Both the position numbers and the translations under genes were made by a program. From assembly GCA_963709665.1 (NCBI GenBank), contig CAVPWU010000002.1, positions 1 through 64,000 of the forward strand: a stretch of DNA of 64,000 nt. Reading direction: 5' to 3'. This stretch comes from DASZIT01 sp963709665 (GTDB taxonomy: Bacteria; Actinomycetota; Acidimicrobiia; Acidimicrobiales; RAAP-2). The notes beneath the pieces are model-generated. The model worked only from the letters and a program-made list of their open reading frames with translations. It was not told the DNA's origin and made no database searches. Each line of letters opens with the position of its first letter. Position 1 is the first letter of the stretch. Below are positions 60,824 through 64,000 of the stretch, piece by piece.

Positions 60824-60956
60824 GAGCCGACCCCGGGGATCGGCGGGTCCGACTGCGAGCGACGGAGCTGGCGGCATACCGGGTCTTCGTCGCCCCGGGC
60901 GGGGACGGATGGCAGCGACGCCCGGGCCGCCGGTCCCGCCGGGAGCCGCCGCCGGG

Positions 60957-62341
60957 TCAGATGCGCTCGAAGTTGCGGGCCAGCTCCCAGTCGGTGACCA
61001 CCCGGTTGGCCTTGGCCCACTCCTGGCGGGCCGTGTTGAGCAGGTGGTGGTGGACGTCGGCGCCGAACGCCTCGGCGGCCACCTCGCTGCCGGCCAGCCC
61101 GTCGATGGCCTCGGCCAGGGTGGTGGGGATGCGGGGGAGGTCGGGGGCCACGTAGGCGTTGCCGCTGAAGGCCGGCTCCAGCTCGAGCTGGTGCTCGATG
61201 CCCCACAGCCCGCCGGCGATGGCGGCGGCCAGGGCCAGGTACGGGTTCACGTCGGCCCCGGGTATCCGGCTCTCGACCCGCCGGCCCGGCGCCGTGACCC
61301 CACGGCCCGGAACCCGCAGGTCCGGTTGTCCTCCCCCCACACCACGGCCGTCGGCGCCCACGAGTCGGGCACGTACCGGCGGTAGGAGTTGACGTAGGGG
61401 GCGAAGCACCACGCCAGCTGGTCGGCGCGCTGGCCAGCTGGCCGGCCACGAACTGGGCGCCCCACCTCGGAGAAGCCCGACGGTGGCGTCCTCGCCCTCG
61501 GCCGGGGCCATCAGCGGCGGCGCCGGTGCTCGGCGTCCCACAGGCTGGTGTGGATGTGGCAGGACGACCCGGCCTGTCCATCGACCACTTGGCCATGAAG
61601 GTGGCGGCCCGTCCGATGCTCGGAGGCGATCTCCTTCACCCCGTTCTTGAACACCAGGTGCCGGTCGGCCACCTCGAGGGCGCCGCCGTAGGTGATGTTG
61701 ATCTCGTGCTGCCCGGTGCCCGCCTCGCCCTTGGAGAACTCGACGGGGATGCCGGCCTCGACCATCTGGTTGCGGATCTGCCGCGATGATGTACTCCTCG
61801 CGGGAGGTCTGCAGCAGCTGGTAGTCCTCGATGGTGTCGGCGTGGGGTGCGAGGTCCCGTGCCAGTGCTTGCTCGGCGGCCTCGGCGAACGAGTCGAGGA
61901 ACAGGTAGAACTCGAGCTCGGTGGCGCACTTGACCTCCAGGCCCGCGCTCGGCGGCCCGCTCGAGCTGGCGGCGCAGGATCCGGCGGGGGGAGACCTCGA
62001 CCGGCGTCGCCGTCCAGGGTCAGGAGGTCGCAGAGGACGAGGGCGCTGCCCGGCAGCCAGGGCAGCGGCCGGACGGTGTGGGGGTCGATGACGGCGTGGA
62101 GGTCGCCGTAGCCGGTCGTCCCAGTTGGCGAACCGGTAGCCGGGCGAGGGGGTCCATGTCGACGTCGCAGGCCAGCAGGTAGTCGCAGACCTCGATCCCG
62201 TGGTGCCAGGACGTGGTCGAGGAAGAAGGACCCGGTGACCCGCTTGCCCACCGGCCGGCCCTGCAGGTCGGGGAAGGCCACCACCACGGTGTCGATGTCG
62301 CCCGACTGGATCTGGTGGGGGAGCGTCTCGAGGGTCAGCAT
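60957..62341 (-). CDS. Glutamine synthetase-family enzyme, gamma-glutamylpolyamine-synthetase-like (frameshifted)
   Basis: A GlnA-type ATP-dependent ligase. In order it shows VVVAFPDLQGRPVGKRV, DMDPLPGYRFANWDD (after correction), CATELEFYLFLDSF with the metal-binding Glu, GEAGTGQHEINITYGGAL, GSSCHIHTSLWD, SRIPGADVNPYLALAAA and ELARNFERI at the end. At least eight +1 insertions (for example 62209, 62145, 62115, 62020, 61950, 61790) and one -1 near 61575 interrupt it. Next to an SDR and a PuuD-like hydrolase, gamma-glutamylation of a polyamine or ethanolamine is more likely than ammonia assimilation; that is inference. Confidence 0.75.
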
Positions 62342-62383
62342 CCCAGCACTCTGGCCTAGCAGTGCCGGCGTCGCCGTCCAGCC

Positions 62384-63166
62384 CTACTCGGGGGTGACGT
62401 AGGCGGCGGTGATGCCGCCGTCGACCACCAGCGCCGAACCGGTGACGAACGAGGCGTCGTCCGAGGCCAGGAACAGGGCCGCCTTGGCGATCTCCTCGGG
62501 CCGCCCGAACCGGCCGATGGGGATGTGCACCAGGCGCCGCTGGCGCCGCTCGGGGTCGGCCAGGAGCTCGGCCAGCAGGGGCGTCTCGATGGGTCCCGGG
62601 CAGATGGAGTTGGCCCGGATCCCCTGGCGGGCGTACTCGACGGCCAGCTCGCGGGTCATGGCCAGCACGCCGCCCTTGGAGGCGGTGTAGGCGATCTGGG
62701 CGGTGGCCGCCCCCATCAGGGCCACGAAGGAGGCCACGTTCACGATGGAGCCGCCGCCGGAGTCGAGCATGGCCGGCACCGCCGCCCGGCATCCCAGCCA
62801 GACGCCCTTCAGGTTGACCTCCATCACCTGTCTGCCAGGTCTCCGGCGGGGTGTCGAGGACGCCCACCGTCGTCGTCGGGGAAGATGCCGGCGTTGTTGA
62901 ACAGCACGTGGAGCCCGCCGTAGGTGTCGACGGCGGTGGCCACCATGGCGGCCACCTGGTCCTCGTCGGACACGTCGACGGTCGACCGCGGTGGCCTGCG
63001 CCGCCGGCCGCGATGATCTCGGCCACGGCCGACTCGGCGTCGGTCGGCGACCACGTCGGCCACCACCACCTGGGCCCCCTCGGCGGCGAAGAGCGGTGGC
63101 CGCCACCCGGCCGATGCCGCTGCCCGCCCCGGTGATCACCGCCACCTTGCCGTCGAGCCGTCCCAT
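62384..63166 (-). CDS. SDR-family oxidoreductase (frameshifted)
   Basis: A short-chain dehydrogenase starting MGRLDGKVAVITGAGSGIGR (ATG 63166). Conserved parts follow in shifted frames: VVVADVVAD, ATAVDVSDEDQVAAM, LFNNAGIFPDDD, TVMEVNLKGVW, then, in one clean frame, NVASFVALMGAATAQIAYTASKGGVLAMT with the catalytic Tyr-Lys pair, and PLLAELLAD. Extra bases at about 63090, 63040, 62985, 62870 and 62831. Gap to the glutamine-synthetase-like gene is 42 nt on the same strand. Substrate unknown; an aldehyde/alcohol step next to the gamma-glutamyl genes is a guess. Confidence 0.7.
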   Translation of the reverse strand: MGRLDGKVAVITGAGSGIGRVAATALRRRGGPGGGGRRGRRPTPSRPWPRSSRPAAQATAVDRRRVRRGPGGRHGGHRRRHLRRAPRAVQQRRHLPRRRRWASSTPRRRPGRQVMEVNLKGVWLGCRAAVPAMLDSGGGSIVNVASFVALMGAATAQIAYTASKGGVLAMTRELAVEYARQGIRANSICPGPIETPLLAELLADPERRQRRLVHIPIGRFGRPEEIAKAALFLASDDASFVTGSALVVDGGITAAYVTPE

Positions 63167-63265
63167 CGGTTGCCTCCGGGGCATCGGGCACCCCGATCGC
63201 GGGAGCGGGTGCGGCGTCCGGCGCAGACTACCTGGGCCCCGGTGCGGGCAGCGCGATACTCCGGG

Positions 63266-64000
63266 GATGCCGCCGGTGCCGACCTGCGTCCGCCGCCGGC
63301 CCGCCCGCTCATCGGGGTCTCCACCTACCGGCAGACCACGTCGTGGTGGTCGTGGGAGCGGGACGCCGCCCTGGTCCCCGGCACCTACCTCGACGTGGTC
63401 TGGGAGGCGGGCGGCCAGCCGCTGCTCATCCCCCCGGTCGAGCGGCGGTCCGGACGGGCGACGGCCGCGCGGCATCGCCGCCGCTGGTCGGCCGTCCTCG
63501 ACGGCCTGGTGCTGATCGGCGGCGGCGATGTCGCCGCCGACCGCTACGGGCCAGTCCACCGACCCGCGCAACGGCGGCACCAGCCCCGATCGCGACGAGC
63601 TGGAGCTCGGCCTGCTGGCCGCCGCCCTCGACCGCGACCTCCCGGTGCTGGCCATCTGCCGGGGCATGCAGGTGCTCAACGTGCTGCTGGGGGGCGACCT
63701 GGTCCAGCACCTGCCCGACGTGGTGGGCTCCGACGCCCACCAGCCCCGACCCGGGGCGTTCGGCCCGGTGCGGGTGTGGCGCCGAGCCCGGCTCGCGCGG
63801 TGGCCCGGATCCTGGGCGAGCGGTCCGAGGTGCTGTGCAGCCACCACCAGGCCGTCCGGACGGCTCGGGGCGGGGCTGGTGGTGACCGCCACCAGCGCCG
63901 ACGGGGTGATCGAGGCGGTGGAGCTGGCCGGGCGCCCGTTTCGTGGTCGGGCGTGCAGTGGCACCCCGAGGAGAGCCGGCGACGCCGCTGTTCGAGGCCT
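63266..64000 (+). CDS. Class I glutamine amidotransferase, PuuD-like gamma-glutamyl-GABA hydrolase (frameshifted, runs off the window)
   Basis: Begins at ATG 63266, with a GATACT -10-like element at 63255-63260. PLIGVSTYRQTTSWWSW and GTYLDVVWEAGGQPLLIPP are the PuuD opening; LDGLVLIGGGDVAADRYG, LPVLAICRGMQVLNVLLGGDLVQHL (catalytic Cys) and VQWHPEES (His-Glu) complete the triad. Extra bases near 63549, 63780, 63800, 63865, 63940 and 63975 break the frame. The stop is beyond position 64000. It is divergent from the SDR/ligase genes. Together they could form a Puu-like gamma-glutamylated amine pathway. Confidence 0.72.

Noticed and set aside
57498..63990. Cluster of pseudogenes
   Set aside because: Conserved residues remain in order and the changes are almost only +1 insertions, which fits sequence error better than decay.
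1..64000. CRISPR arrays, tRNA/rRNA genes, insertion sequences, phage genes
   Set aside because: None seen on reading both strands; the direct repeats present are coding repeats within proteins.

Overview
The window is very GC-rich DNA from an actinomycete. The mycofactocin operon, the F420-type LLM oxidoreductase, the many GTG starts with GTGA/ATGA gene overlaps, and promoters placed directly in front of start codons suggest Acidimicrobiia or a close relative; this placement is inference. No rRNA, tRNA, CRISPR array, insertion sequence or prophage gene was seen.

Layout. 1-4.6 kb: the 3' end of a giant repeat protein, an L,D-transpeptidase lipoprotein and a small FxLYD-type lipoprotein. 4.6-9.8 kb (minus): metX-metY for methionine, then an MFS transporter coupled to a secreted peptidase. 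10-14 kb: a membrane protein, a cold-shock protein, and a membrane-anchored GH43-type enzyme with a paralogous neighbour. 14-29.3 kb: a 13.3-kb mycofactocin operon on the minus strand, in the order mftA-mftB-mftC-OYE-SDR-OYE-etfA-fixC-fixX-etfB-mftE-SDR-mftF, almost every junction overlapping. Divergent from it are mftR and an NDMA-dependent alcohol dehydrogenase. 29.8-36 kb: an MFS exporter, then an HpnO-like aminotransferase, an HpnA-like epimerase, rpiB and a deaminase-type amidohydrolase in one overlapping run. 36.6-38.6 kb: a three-gene cytochrome b module that includes a 58-residue membrane protein. 38.6-43.7 kb: ACT and SRPBCC proteins, a thioesterase, an MFS exporter and a PhyH dioxygenase. 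43.7-47 kb: a sulfonate/taurine-type ABC transporter with an Rrf2 regulator. 47.2-57.3 kb: housekeeping and accessory enzymes, including ileS, Fpg/Nei, an FGGY kinase, an F420-type oxidoreductase, an S1P-lyase-like PLP enzyme and a truncated globin. 57.5-64 kb: leuA with an attenuator-like leader, an acyltransferase, and a glutamine-synthetase-like/SDR/PuuD-like cluster.

How the genes work together. MftABCEF would make and glycosylate mycofactocin. The alcohol dehydrogenase and the SDRs are the kind of enzymes that use it. The ETF, FixC and FixX genes look like a wire from mycofactocinol to the quinone pool. MftD and MftG are not in the window, and the OYE and ETF/Fix proteins are candidates to replace them.

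Sequence quality. From about 57.9 kb to the end, nearly every gene carries single-base indels, mostly +1, that disrupt otherwise well-conserved proteins. One similar +1 occurs at 33,179. I read these as sequence errors at a contig edge, not as gene decay.
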